A DNA stretch of 64,000 bases from JAEUPI01 sp044222685. Its GTDB lineage: Bacteria; Pseudomonadota; Gammaproteobacteria; Burkholderiales; Burkholderiaceae_C. Positions 24,780 to 32,173 of this stretch are shown here, piece after piece (within the stretch, counting starts at the first letter, position 1; every line of letters begins with the position of its first letter). The DNA lies in assembly GCA_044222685.1 (NCBI GenBank), contig JBGAMU010000008.1, forward strand, positions 1 to 64,000, read 5' to 3'. A model generated the notes under the pieces. The model saw only the letters and a program-made list of their open reading frames with translations. It did not search any database and was not told where the DNA came from. Made by a program: the position numbers and the translations under genes.

Positions 24780-25649
24780 ATGACCACCATCGCCTTCCTC
24801 GGCACCGGCCTCATGGGCACGGGCTTCATCCGCCACGCGCGCGCCAAGGGCCTCACCGTGCGCGCCTGGAACCGCAGCGCGGCCAAGGCGCAGGCGCTGG
24901 CCGCGGGTGACTCGGGCGTCACCGCCTGCGCCACCGTGGCCGAGGCCGTGCGCGGCGCCGAGCGCATTCACCTGTCGCTGAGTGACGACGCCTCGGTCGA
25001 CGCCGTGCTCGAGCCGCTGGCCGCCCCTGGCGCGCTGCCGGCCGGCGCCTGGCTGGTGGACCACACCACCACCGCGGTGCGCCCCACCGCCGAGCGCGTG
25101 GCGCGGTGGGATGCGCGGGGTATGCGCTTCGTGCATGCGCCGGTGTTCATGGCGCCGGCCAACTGCGCCGAGGGCACCGGCCTGATGCTGATCTCGGGCG
25201 ACCCCGCGCGCCACGCGGCGCTGCAGGGCGCGCTGCAGGCGATGACCGGCACGCTGGTCTACCTGGGCCCGCAGCCCGAGCGCGCGGCGGCGTTCAAGCT
25301 CTTCGGCAACCTCACGCTGCTGAGCATCCTGGGCATCCTGGGCGACGTCGGCCGCCTGGCCGCGGCGGTGGGCATCGACATGAAAGACGCGTTCAGCCTG
25401 TTCGACCACTTCAACCCCGGCCAGACGCTGCCGCAGCGCGCCAAGCGCATCTCCAGCGGCCAGTACAGCCCGCCGTCGTTCGAGATGTCCATGGCGCGCA
25501 AGGACTTGCGCTTGATGGTCGAAGAGGCCGCCCGCGGCGGGCAAGCGCTGGCGATGGTGCCGGCGCTGGCGAAGCTGCTGGACGAGGGGATTGCGCGGGG
25601 CGAGGGGGCGTTGGATGTGGCGGCGGCGATGCGGGTGCCTACGCCATGA
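24780..25649 (+). CDS. NAD(P)-dependent dehydrogenase of the 3-hydroxyisobutyrate dehydrogenase family
   Basis: Beta-hydroxyacid dehydrogenase of 289 aa. Residues 1-160 form the Rossmann domain starting FLGTGLMGTG, with VDHTTTAVRPTA, and the conserved catalytic lysine is in AAAFKLFGNL at about residue 170. It oxidises a 3-hydroxy acid or reduces a semialdehyde; the substrate is not evident. AGGAG lies 7 bases before the ATG. It is the first high-GC gene after the low-GC ParA cassette and reads convergently toward the substrate-binding protein gene. Confidence 0.88.
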   Translation: MTTIAFLGTGLMGTGFIRHARAKGLTVRAWNRSAAKAQALAAGDSGVTACATVAEAVRGAERIHLSLSDDASVDAVLEPLAAPGALPAGAWLVDHTTTAVRPTAERVARWDARGMRFVHAPVFMAPANCAEGTGLMLISGDPARHAALQGALQAMTGTLVYLGPQPERAAAFKLFGNLTLLSILGILGDVGRLAAAVGIDMKDAFSLFDHFNPGQTLPQRAKRISSGQYSPPSFEMSMARKDLRLMVEEAARGGQALAMVPALAKLLDEGIARGEGALDVAAAMRVPTP

Positions 25650-25675
25650 GCGCGAACCCGAGGGCGCTGGGAGTC

Positions 25676-26662
25676 CTATTCAGAAATGACCTGGTCCGCC
25701 CGCAGCAGCAGTGACGGTGCCAGGGTGAGTCCGAGCGCCTTGGCGGTCTTCTGATTGACGACCAGCTCGAATTTGGTGGGTTGCTCGACGGGCAAGTCAG
25801 CGGGCTTGGCGCCTCTCAGGATCTTGTCCACGTAGACGCACAGCTGCTTCGCGGTTTGCAGGCGATTGGGCCCATACGCCATGAGGCCGCCCGCCTCGAC
25901 GTACTCACGCCAACCGAAGACGCTGGGAAGTTGATGCTTGATTGCGAACTGCGCCGTCTGGCTGCGGTGCGCCATCGTCACCCCATCGGGAAACACGACG
26001 AGCGCGTTGGCGTTGTTCCGGACACAGGCTTCGAAAGCCCCGGGAAAGTCGGCGACGGTTCTGACCTGGTAGTACTGCACCGTGGCTCCGACAGCGCGCG
26101 CTGCCTGCTCCGTCTCGGCCAGTTCGCGCTGTTCGCCTGGATGCGACGGATTGGCCAGCACCGCCACGCGCGACAGCTTCGGCGCGGCCTCCTTCAAGAG
26201 CTCGATGCGTTTGCCCACGAGGTCGAACGCGAGCCAGGTGATCCCGGTCATGTTGCCGTCCGGTCTCCCAAGGCCGCTGGTGAACCCGGCCTGAACGGGA
26301 TCCCCGCTGTACGAGAACACGATCGGAACGGTCTCGCTGGCCCTGCGCGCTGCCGCCGCGGCCGGACCCAGTGTGACGATGACTTCCACGCCCAGCCGGA
26401 CCAACTCGCTGGCCAGGGCGGGCAGTGCCTCCAGCTCGCCGGCTCGGCGCTCGATGACCAGACTGCGTCCTTCAAGGTACCCCAGCTCGCGCAACCCATC
26501 TCGCAGCACGTCATAAAAGCCGCCTGGGGATCCCTGGTCGTTCTGGAGATAGCCGATCCGTCGCATGGCAGAGGGGCGCTGTGCGCCCACGGACCCTGGC
26601 GCCACGACACCGGTGAACGCGGACCCAAGCAAGCCACCGACCAGTCGACGCCGAAGGATCAT
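25676..26662 (-). CDS. Orphan ABC-type substrate-binding protein (DUF534/TrpX-like family)
   Basis: Exported protein of 328 aa with an N-terminal RRRLVGGLLGSAF signal that could be Tat-type. A periplasmic binding fold follows, with the family segments GYLEGRSLVIERR, SGLGRPDGNMTG and the C-terminal VEQPTKFELVVNQKTAKALG. No permease or ATPase gene is adjacent, which is common for this family in Burkholderiales and Bradyrhizobiaceae. ATG at 26662 is preferred over an upstream start because GGAG is five bases away and the signal peptide starts there. A related gene lies at 49070. Confidence 0.87.
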   Translation of the reverse strand: MILRRRLVGGLLGSAFTGVVAPGSVGAQRPSAMRRIGYLQNDQGSPGGFYDVLRDGLRELGYLEGRSLVIERRAGELEALPALASELVRLGVEVIVTLGPAAAAARRASETVPIVFSYSGDPVQAGFTSGLGRPDGNMTGITWLAFDLVGKRIELLKEAAPKLSRVAVLANPSHPGEQRELAETEQAARAVGATVQYYQVRTVADFPGAFEACVRNNANALVVFPDGVTMAHRSQTAQFAIKHQLPSVFGWREYVEAGGLMAYGPNRLQTAKQLCVYVDKILRGAKPADLPVEQPTKFELVVNQKTAKALGLTLAPSLLLRADQVISE

Positions 26663-26761
26663 GGCAACTCCACGGCAAGGCCATACGAAGGAAGAGACCC
26701 CATTCAAGCACGAGACCGCGCATGGCGCAGTTCACTTTTGACGTTTTGAACGCATGACACC

Positions 26762-26798
26762 ATGACGTCAAGATGTCATAACATCATGATGCTAAGAT
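26762..26798 (+). promoter_or_regulatory. Probable operator/promoter of the toxin-antitoxin pair
   Basis: This AT-rich stretch has ATGAC (26762-26766) and GTCAT (26775-26779) as an inverted repeat, a second exact palindrome CATCATGATG (26782-26791), and an extended -10 element TGCTAAGAT (26790-26798) placed 26 bases before the antitoxin ATG. Palindromes over a promoter fit autoregulation by a ribbon-helix-helix antitoxin. Confidence 0.45.
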
Positions 26799-26823
26799 GC
26801 GTCACCGTCTCGAGGCCTCCACC

Positions 26824-27063
26824 ATGACCACCCCTGCCGAAGCCGTACGTTCCACTGTCTACCTGGAGCCCGAGCTGCACCAGGCGCTGCGCCTGAAGTC
26901 CGCGCACAGCCGCAAGAGCATGTCTGAAATCGTCAACGACGCCGTGCGCCAGGCGCTGCGCGAAGACGAAGCCGACCTTGCCGCCGTGCGCTCACGTGCC
27001 AAGGAGAAGGCATTGAGCTACGAAGATTTTCTCGCCAAGCTCAAGGCCGATGGCACGCTATGA
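26824..27063 (+). CDS. Ribbon-helix-helix antitoxin
   Basis: Antitoxin of 79 aa. Residues 8-48 read RSTVYLEPELHQALRLKSAH and SMSEIVNDAVRQALRE, a ribbon-helix-helix DNA-binding domain; the C-terminal third is the toxin-binding tail (DEADLAAVRSRAKEKALSYE). The reading frame is open from 26797, but GAGG sits 8 bases before the ATG at 26824. It overlaps the toxin gene by 14 bases, the usual coupled arrangement. It should neutralise the RelE-like toxin and repress the pair. Confidence 0.85.
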   Translation: MTTPAEAVRSTVYLEPELHQALRLKSAHSRKSMSEIVNDAVRQALREDEADLAAVRSRAKEKALSYEDFLAKLKADGTL

Positions 27064-27313
27064 GCTGAGGGTCAAGCCGTCGGTGGCGAAAGACCTGCGC
27101 GGTATCCCAAAGGCCGACGTCAAACGTATCTTGAGCCGCATGCAGACGTTGCGGGATGACCCGCGTGCGCCCGGTTGCGAAAAGCTCAGCGGCAACAGCG
27201 ATCTCTATCGCGTGCGGCAGGGCGTGTATCGGATCATCTACGCCATTGTCGAGGCCCAGGTTGTGGTGGAGGTGGTCGCGGTGGGTCATCGAAGCGAGGT
27301 CTATCGCGGTTAG
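27050..27313 (+). CDS. relE: RelE/ParE-superfamily toxin
   Basis: Toxin of 87 aa with RelE-fold features: YELRVKPSVAKDLRGIPKADV at the N-terminus, a central KLSGNSDLYRVRQGVYRIIYAI strand pair and the C-terminal GHRSEVYR with the typical catalytic-region Arg and Tyr. The features favour a ribosome-dependent mRNA interferase (RelE) over a gyrase-targeting ParE toxin, but that is not settled by eye. It forms a pair with the upstream RHH antitoxin. Its last 33 bases are repeated at 41436-41468. Confidence 0.88.
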   Translation: MARYELRVKPSVAKDLRGIPKADVKRILSRMQTLRDDPRAPGCEKLSGNSDLYRVRQGVYRIIYAIVEAQVVVEVVAVGHRSEVYRG

Positions 27314-27333
27314 GCCTCGTCGTGGGCATAGAC

Positions 27334-27930
27334 ATGAAAGACTCCCCGAGCTTGTTCCAGAACGCCAAGGCTTTCGAGGCCTGGCTGAGGAAGCATCACG
27401 CCACTTCCGACGGCCTCTGGCTCAGGATCGCCAAGCGGGGCGCCGCCGAACCCAGCGTCACCTACCCCGAGGCGGTGGAAATCGCGCTCTGTTGGGGCTG
27501 GATCGACGGCCAGAAGAAGGGCCTAGACGAGCAGCACTATCTCCAGCGCTTCACACCACGGCGCGCGCGCAGCGTGTGGTCGAAGATCAACATCGAGAAG
27601 GTCGCGGCGCTCATCGAGGCGGGCCGCATGCAGGCGCCGGGCCACGCGCAGGTTGCGGCGGCCAAGGCCGACGGACGCTGGGCGCGGGCCTACGATGGAC
27701 CGCGCACGTCCGCGGTGCCAGAGGACCTGTTGGCGGCACTGGCAGCCGAGCCGAAGGCCGAGGCGTTCTTTGCAACGATCAACGCGGCCAATCGCTACGC
27801 CGTACTGTGGCGCATACAGACGGCCGTGAAGCCCGAGACGCGCGCCAGGCGCATCGCCCAGCTGGTGGAGATGCTGGCGCGCGGCGAGACCGTGCACATC
27901 TTCAAACCCAAGGTCAAGGCATCGCGCTGA
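27334..27930 (+). CDS. YdeI/OmpD-associated family protein
   Basis: Cytosolic 198-aa protein of the family often named bacteriocin-protection or YdeI. Signatures are the segment GLWLRIAKRG, EAVEIALCWGWIDGQ and HYLQRFTPRRARSVWSKIN. The molecular function of the family is not well established. It follows the toxin gene by 20 bases on the same strand and could be read through from the toxin-antitoxin promoter. ATG at 27334 is chosen; an in-frame GTG nine bases upstream is possible. Confidence 0.82.
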   Translation: MKDSPSLFQNAKAFEAWLRKHHATSDGLWLRIAKRGAAEPSVTYPEAVEIALCWGWIDGQKKGLDEQHYLQRFTPRRARSVWSKINIEKVAALIEAGRMQAPGHAQVAAAKADGRWARAYDGPRTSAVPEDLLAALAAEPKAEAFFATINAANRYAVLWRIQTAVKPETRARRIAQLVEMLARGETVHIFKPKVKASR

Positions 27931-28009
27931 ACGTCACGGTCTGCGGCCCACCTATCAGCGCATGCCATGACCGGCGCTGGCGGCGTTGGTGGCGATGCGG
28001 GTGCCGGGC

Positions 28010-31000
28010 TCATCGCGCGCGCGTGTCGCCGACGACGACAAACGGGGCCCAGAATGCCGGGTGAGCGCGGCGCTTGTCCTGCGCGAGCAGCAACATGGCC
28101 TGGCGCAGTGCGTCCGCCTTGCTCGCGCCGCGGCTGTATGCATTCATCATCGAGGTGGTGATGCGAACCGCGCTTGCGGACTCGACCGGCCAATGGGAGA
28201 CGAGCAACGCCCTTGCGCCGGCGTAGAAGAACGACCGCGCCAGTCCGGAAAGCGGCTCCTGGCTGCCTTCACGTCCCGACGCCGTGTTGCAGGCAGAAAG
28301 CACGACCCACTCGGCGCCGAGCCGCAGTTCCGCGATCTCGCTGGCGCTCAGCAGACTGGCTCGCCAGTCTGCAGGCGAAGGCGCTGACAGCACGAGCGCC
28401 GGCTCACGCAGAGCGCCGGACTCCGCTGCCGTGAGGCCGTGCGTGGCGAAAGCGATCGTCGCCACGTTCTCGAGTGGCAGTTGGGTCAGGGCCGCCTTGG
28501 TCGCTCGATCGCGCAGGTACACGTTCTGGCGGTCTCCACCCACCGCGCTCGCCAGCGCGTGCAGCTCGCGCTCTGTTTCGGGCAAGGGCACCAGGGCGGC
28601 CAGGCTGTCCGGGAATATGGGGTCACCAAAACCGATGAACGATCGTGAAAGTCCACCGCGAGCCTTGGACGAGCGCACGGCAACGAGGGATGCCTCGGAG
28701 GGCCAGGTGACCATTGCGTACCGCTGCAGGAGCCACTTCGGTTTCTGCGGTGCCGCTCCAGGTGCGGGCGCCTGCGTGACCAGTACGTGCAGAGGCAACC
28801 GGCTTATCGGCCCGTCCGGCACGACCAGCAGCGTGCGCACGCCCGCGAGTCGGTCGGCAAGCGGTTCGATCAGTGCCTTGTAGAGTTGATGCGCGACGGC
28901 AAAGTCGAAGCTCGATGCATCGCGAGCTTCGCTGCGGCCCGGGTCCAACTGGTCTCGCAGGCGCTCCACCAGGCGCTCGAGGGATTGCCGGTCGATCGGG
29001 AGGCGCTGAAACGTCGACTCGCGTTCGCCACCGACGATGACCCAGGCAAAACACCCAGCGTCGCTGGTTAGGTAGCTCACGACGGCCTCACGCGGCTTGA
29101 GTACCGATCGAATCTGGGCCCTGCTCACCGGCTGCTGACTCAGCAGCGATCCAAACTGCGGAAACTGGGCCTCGAGATGCTTGTCGAGTTCGGCGAGGCG
29201 GCGTTTCAACGTCGCCTGCTTCGCCTTCATCTCTGCTTCTTCGTTCGGCAGGCGTTGGTGGGACGGCTTTCCTATGGCCTCCACCAGGCGATCGTCGATC
29301 GCCGTGACCTGTGCCGCAGCGTCCTGCCGCTCACGGATCAGTTCGGCCAGAGGCCCCTTGCCGCTGGCCTGCCGGGCGGCCATCTGCGCCAACTGCGTTC
29401 CGGCTTCGCTCTGCTTTGCTCTCTGGGCTGCGGTGAGCGATTCGTCGAACGCCGTGCGCTCGGCTGTCCAGAGCAACTGCACATGCTCCGCAAATCGCGC
29501 AGCGCGTGGCCGGACCAGTGCCGTTCCACCGCGTCCGGCAGCGTTCAGGAGTTCAAGCTGAGGGACCAGGATCGCGTTGGCCTGCCGGGACTCGTTCAGC
29601 GCAACGGACAGCTTGCCCGTCCTTGCGTGAAGGGCCGCGGCATCGCGCAGCAGATCGGCGTGCCGAGGGTGATCGCTTCCGACCGATTGCTCGCTTTCGA
29701 TCAGCGCGGCGGCGATCGATCGTTCCGCCTCCTCGCGCATCCCCTGCTCAAGCCGGACACTTGCCAGTCCCTGCAAGGCGGACGCTCGCAGCGGGTGCGG
29801 CCGAGCGACGACTCGCTCGATGATTCGACTCGCCTCGTCGAATCTCGAAGCAGCGTCAACGAGGTTTCCAAGGCGCGATTCCGCCTCACCAAGACCTCGC
29901 AGGCTGCCCGCGCGATCGATCGTCTCGGTTCCGGTGTTTCTGGCAAAGCGGTCGATCGCGTGCAGATAGTGGCGCCTTGCCTCCTCCGGCATGCCCGCCT
30001 TGAGTGCAGCGTCGCCGAGCCCGGCGCTGAGTTCTGCCGCGACGAAGCTCGCCTCACCTGCGGTCTTCAACTCGACGTCGAGCGCTCGCTGCAGCAGCGC
30101 GCGCCCCTGCACGAAGCGACCTTCCGATACCAGCAGGAGTCCGAGGTTCCCAACGGCTGTGATCGTCGTATTGCGTTCCGCGCCCAACACACGTTCATAA
30201 CCTTCCAGGGCCTCCCGATAGCTGGTTTCGGCTTCCGCGTAACGACCGAGGGCGCGATATGTCGAGCCAAGATTGGTCATGTACCCGAACACGTTGATGT
30301 GGTCGTTGCCGAACAGCTTGCGGGTCAGTGCGATCGCCTCCTCCAGCAGGCCGATCGCAGGGCCAAAGGGCCCTCTGATCTGGTAGATGAGAGCCAGGCG
30401 GTTGAGCACGATCGGCTCCATGACATGCTCGCGTTCGTTCGTTCGCTCGCGGTGCTGACGGTAGATCGTCCGCGCGCGTTCCAGAAGATCCTTTGCCTCG
30501 TCGAATCGACCCATGTCGCGATAGGCAATCGACAGGTCCGCCATCGTGTTCGCGACGTTGAGTCCGTCGCCACGCTCGATCGTTCTGCGGACCTCCAGTG
30601 CGCGAAGAAAGTGAGCCTCTGCGAGCCGGTAATCGCCCTTTGCAATACGGAGCAGGCCAAGATCATTGAGCGTTTCGGCCGTCCGCTCGCTCACAGCACC
30701 GGCCGTGCGAGTCCGCAACTCGAGCAGGTCCGTAAAGATCGCCTCCGATTCCGAGTACTCGTCCTGATAGAAGAGAGCGGACCCCAGATCGCTCATGGCG
30801 TCGCCACGCGCCAAGTCATCTGGCGGCTCTTGCTGTTGTCTCAACTTCAAGCGAAGGCGAAGAAATCGAAGCCCCGCGACTGGATCGCCGTCCCTGAACC
30901 AGACCGTAGGTGGAGTGAGCAAGTCAGCCAGGCGTGCAGGATCGATCCGGGCCTCTTCGGCAGCGGCAATTGCCGCGTCAAGACGTTCGACGCTTTCAGC

Positions 31001-31162
31001 GGCCTTTGCCGCTTGCTGAAGCCGAGCCACCTCGTCGAACAGCTCGACGATCGCAGGGGGAACGGGCGCCTGATTCGCGTGTCCCCAGCCCAAACTCGAT
31101 GCGAGGAACGAGAAGACAAGAGCCTTCAGCATCCACGATCGACGCAGCCAACCTGCTGTCAT
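28010..31162 (-). CDS. Exported TPR-CHAT protein, caspase-like protease
   Basis: Large 1050-aa protein. A signal peptide (residues 1 to about 29, ending GWGHA) targets it across the inner membrane. From about 100 to 500 it consists of tetratricopeptide repeats of the 42-residue type (for example TNLGSTYRALGRYAEAETSY), then a coiled region. The C-terminal CHAT domain (about 725-1045) has the caspase dyad His908 in FATHGL and Cys958 in LSACNTASG. CHAT proteases cut specific partners in several defence and signalling systems, usually in the cytoplasm, so export is notable. It is divergent from the secreted protein at 31318 and near the CHASE2 kinase and the ECF sigma gene. Confidence 0.88.
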   Translation of the reverse strand: MTAGWLRRSWMLKALVFSFLASSLGWGHANQAPVPPAIVELFDEVARLQQAAKAAESVERLDAAIAAAEEARIDPARLADLLTPPTVWFRDGDPVAGLRFLRLRLKLRQQQEPPDDLARGDAMSDLGSALFYQDEYSESEAIFTDLLELRTRTAGAVSERTAETLNDLGLLRIAKGDYRLAEAHFLRALEVRRTIERGDGLNVANTMADLSIAYRDMGRFDEAKDLLERARTIYRQHRERTNEREHVMEPIVLNRLALIYQIRGPFGPAIGLLEEAIALTRKLFGNDHINVFGYMTNLGSTYRALGRYAEAETSYREALEGYERVLGAERNTTITAVGNLGLLLVSEGRFVQGRALLQRALDVELKTAGEASFVAAELSAGLGDAALKAGMPEEARRHYLHAIDRFARNTGTETIDRAGSLRGLGEAESRLGNLVDAASRFDEASRIIERVVARPHPLRASALQGLASVRLEQGMREEAERSIAAALIESEQSVGSDHPRHADLLRDAAALHARTGKLSVALNESRQANAILVPQLELLNAAGRGGTALVRPRAARFAEHVQLLWTAERTAFDESLTAAQRAKQSEAGTQLAQMAARQASGKGPLAELIRERQDAAAQVTAIDDRLVEAIGKPSHQRLPNEEAEMKAKQATLKRRLAELDKHLEAQFPQFGSLLSQQPVSRAQIRSVLKPREAVVSYLTSDAGCFAWVIVGGERESTFQRLPIDRQSLERLVERLRDQLDPGRSEARDASSFDFAVAHQLYKALIEPLADRLAGVRTLLVVPDGPISRLPLHVLVTQAPAPGAAPQKPKWLLQRYAMVTWPSEASLVAVRSSKARGGLSRSFIGFGDPIFPDSLAALVPLPETERELHALASAVGGDRQNVYLRDRATKAALTQLPLENVATIAFATHGLTAAESGALREPALVLSAPSPADWRASLLSASEIAELRLGAEWVVLSACNTASGREGSQEPLSGLARSFFYAGARALLVSHWPVESASAVRITTSMMNAYSRGASKADALRQAMLLLAQDKRRAHPAFWAPFVVVGDTRAR

Positions 31163-31242
31163 GGGTGAAACCGCTGGATGCGAGGCACAGGGTTGGTCGA
31201 ACGGGGAGTTCGCGATGACTGTACCCTCGGCTGACAGGATTT

Positions 31243-31296
31243 GGCCGATTCCGACCGATCAGGCCGTATGGACACACGGAGAGGCCAGAATCGGCC
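31243..31296. promoter_or_regulatory. Inverted repeat between divergent genes
   Basis: GGCCGATTC (31243-31251) and GAATCGGCC (31288-31296) are exact reverse complements with centres about 45 bp apart, in the 155-bp gap between the CHAT gene and the plus-strand secreted gene. Spacing of about four helical turns would suit a dimeric regulator or DNA loop. No known regulator is implied. Confidence 0.35.
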
Positions 31297-31317
31297 GCTG
31301 GTGCTGCGGAGACCTCG

Positions 31318-32139
31318 ATGCGGAACTTGACTGCGTGCGCGCTTGCGATGCTCCTTGGCCCGTGCAGCCAGGCCGCAGACGTGGCCGGTTATGTGCTGGC
31401 CGTGCAGGGCAGGTGGTCGCTGCAGGGTCAGCCGGCCGAACTCGTGGTCGGTGCACCGGTGGTCCAGGGGGCGAGCCTGGTGGCCGCCTCGCCGGCGGCT
31501 GGTGATCACATCGTGGTCGTCGAGGCCACGTCGGGCGCGGTGCTCGTATCCCGTCACTGCGACACCGGCCGCGCCTGCGCGCGGCCGCTCGCCGTGCCGC
31601 GGCCGTCCGAGGCCCGCTCTGAGGGGTCGCCCGTTGTGCGGATGCTCAACGCGATCTTTGCGCGCATCGCCGGCGATCCCGACCGCTACATCACCACACT
31701 GAGCCGCGGATCCGCCCGCCTCGTCGATGCGGTCTTGCCATGGTCCGAGGCTGGCGTCGACCTTGCGCCGGTGTTGCCGGGCCTGCCAGCAGGAAGCGAG
31801 CACGCGATCGCCGTGACGACGCTGCGATGCCGCGGGCTGGGCGCCTGCCCGCAAACGTCGCTGAAGGCGGGCATCGGTGGCCCGACGGGACAGGGGTCGA
31901 CGACGATCCACGGGCTTTCGCCCGGGCTCTACGAACTCGTCGTCCATCGGCAGCGCGGCGCGATCGGGCCGGAGCGTGTGAGCGCCTGGATCCTGTTGCT
32001 GCCTTCGTCACAGCATGCGCGGGCCGAAGAAATCTACCGGGCCGGCGTAGGCCTCGCGCAGCGCTGGGGCACGGACGTCGACGCCGCCACCAAGCAGGGT
32101 TTTCTGAATGCGCTGCTCGAGGAACTCGCAGGCGCCTGA
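31318..32139 (+). CDS. Secreted protein of unknown function, linked to the CHAT/kinase locus
   Basis: The 273-aa protein has a signal peptide (residues 1-19, ending GPCSQA). The first third (VAGYVLAVQGRWSLQGQPAELVVGAPV) resembles the FecR-like barrel found in envelope signalling proteins, with an uncertain match; the rest has four cysteines (HCDTGRAC, LRCRGLGAC) that may form disulfides, and a helical C-terminus. GGAG lies 7 bases before the ATG. It reads away from the CHAT gene and converges on the CHASE2 kinase gene. It could be a periplasmic ligand or regulator for the kinase sensor, by context only. Confidence 0.72.
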   Translation: MRNLTACALAMLLGPCSQAADVAGYVLAVQGRWSLQGQPAELVVGAPVVQGASLVAASPAAGDHIVVVEATSGAVLVSRHCDTGRACARPLAVPRPSEARSEGSPVVRMLNAIFARIAGDPDRYITTLSRGSARLVDAVLPWSEAGVDLAPVLPGLPAGSEHAIAVTTLRCRGLGACPQTSLKAGIGGPTGQGSTTIHGLSPGLYELVVHRQRGAIGPERVSAWILLLPSSQHARAEEIYRAGVGLAQRWGTDVDAATKQGFLNALLEELAGA

Positions 32140-32145
32140 CCCGCG

Positions 32146-32166
32146 GGCTGCCGCCAGGCGGCAGCC
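32146..32166. terminator. Hairpin between convergent genes
   Basis: Perfect 9-bp stem GGCTGCCGC/GCGGCAGCC with a 3-base loop, centred between the stop codons at 32139 and 32174. There is no T tract, but the position suits a bidirectional terminator. Confidence 0.5.
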
Positions 32167-32173
32167 TGCCGCA

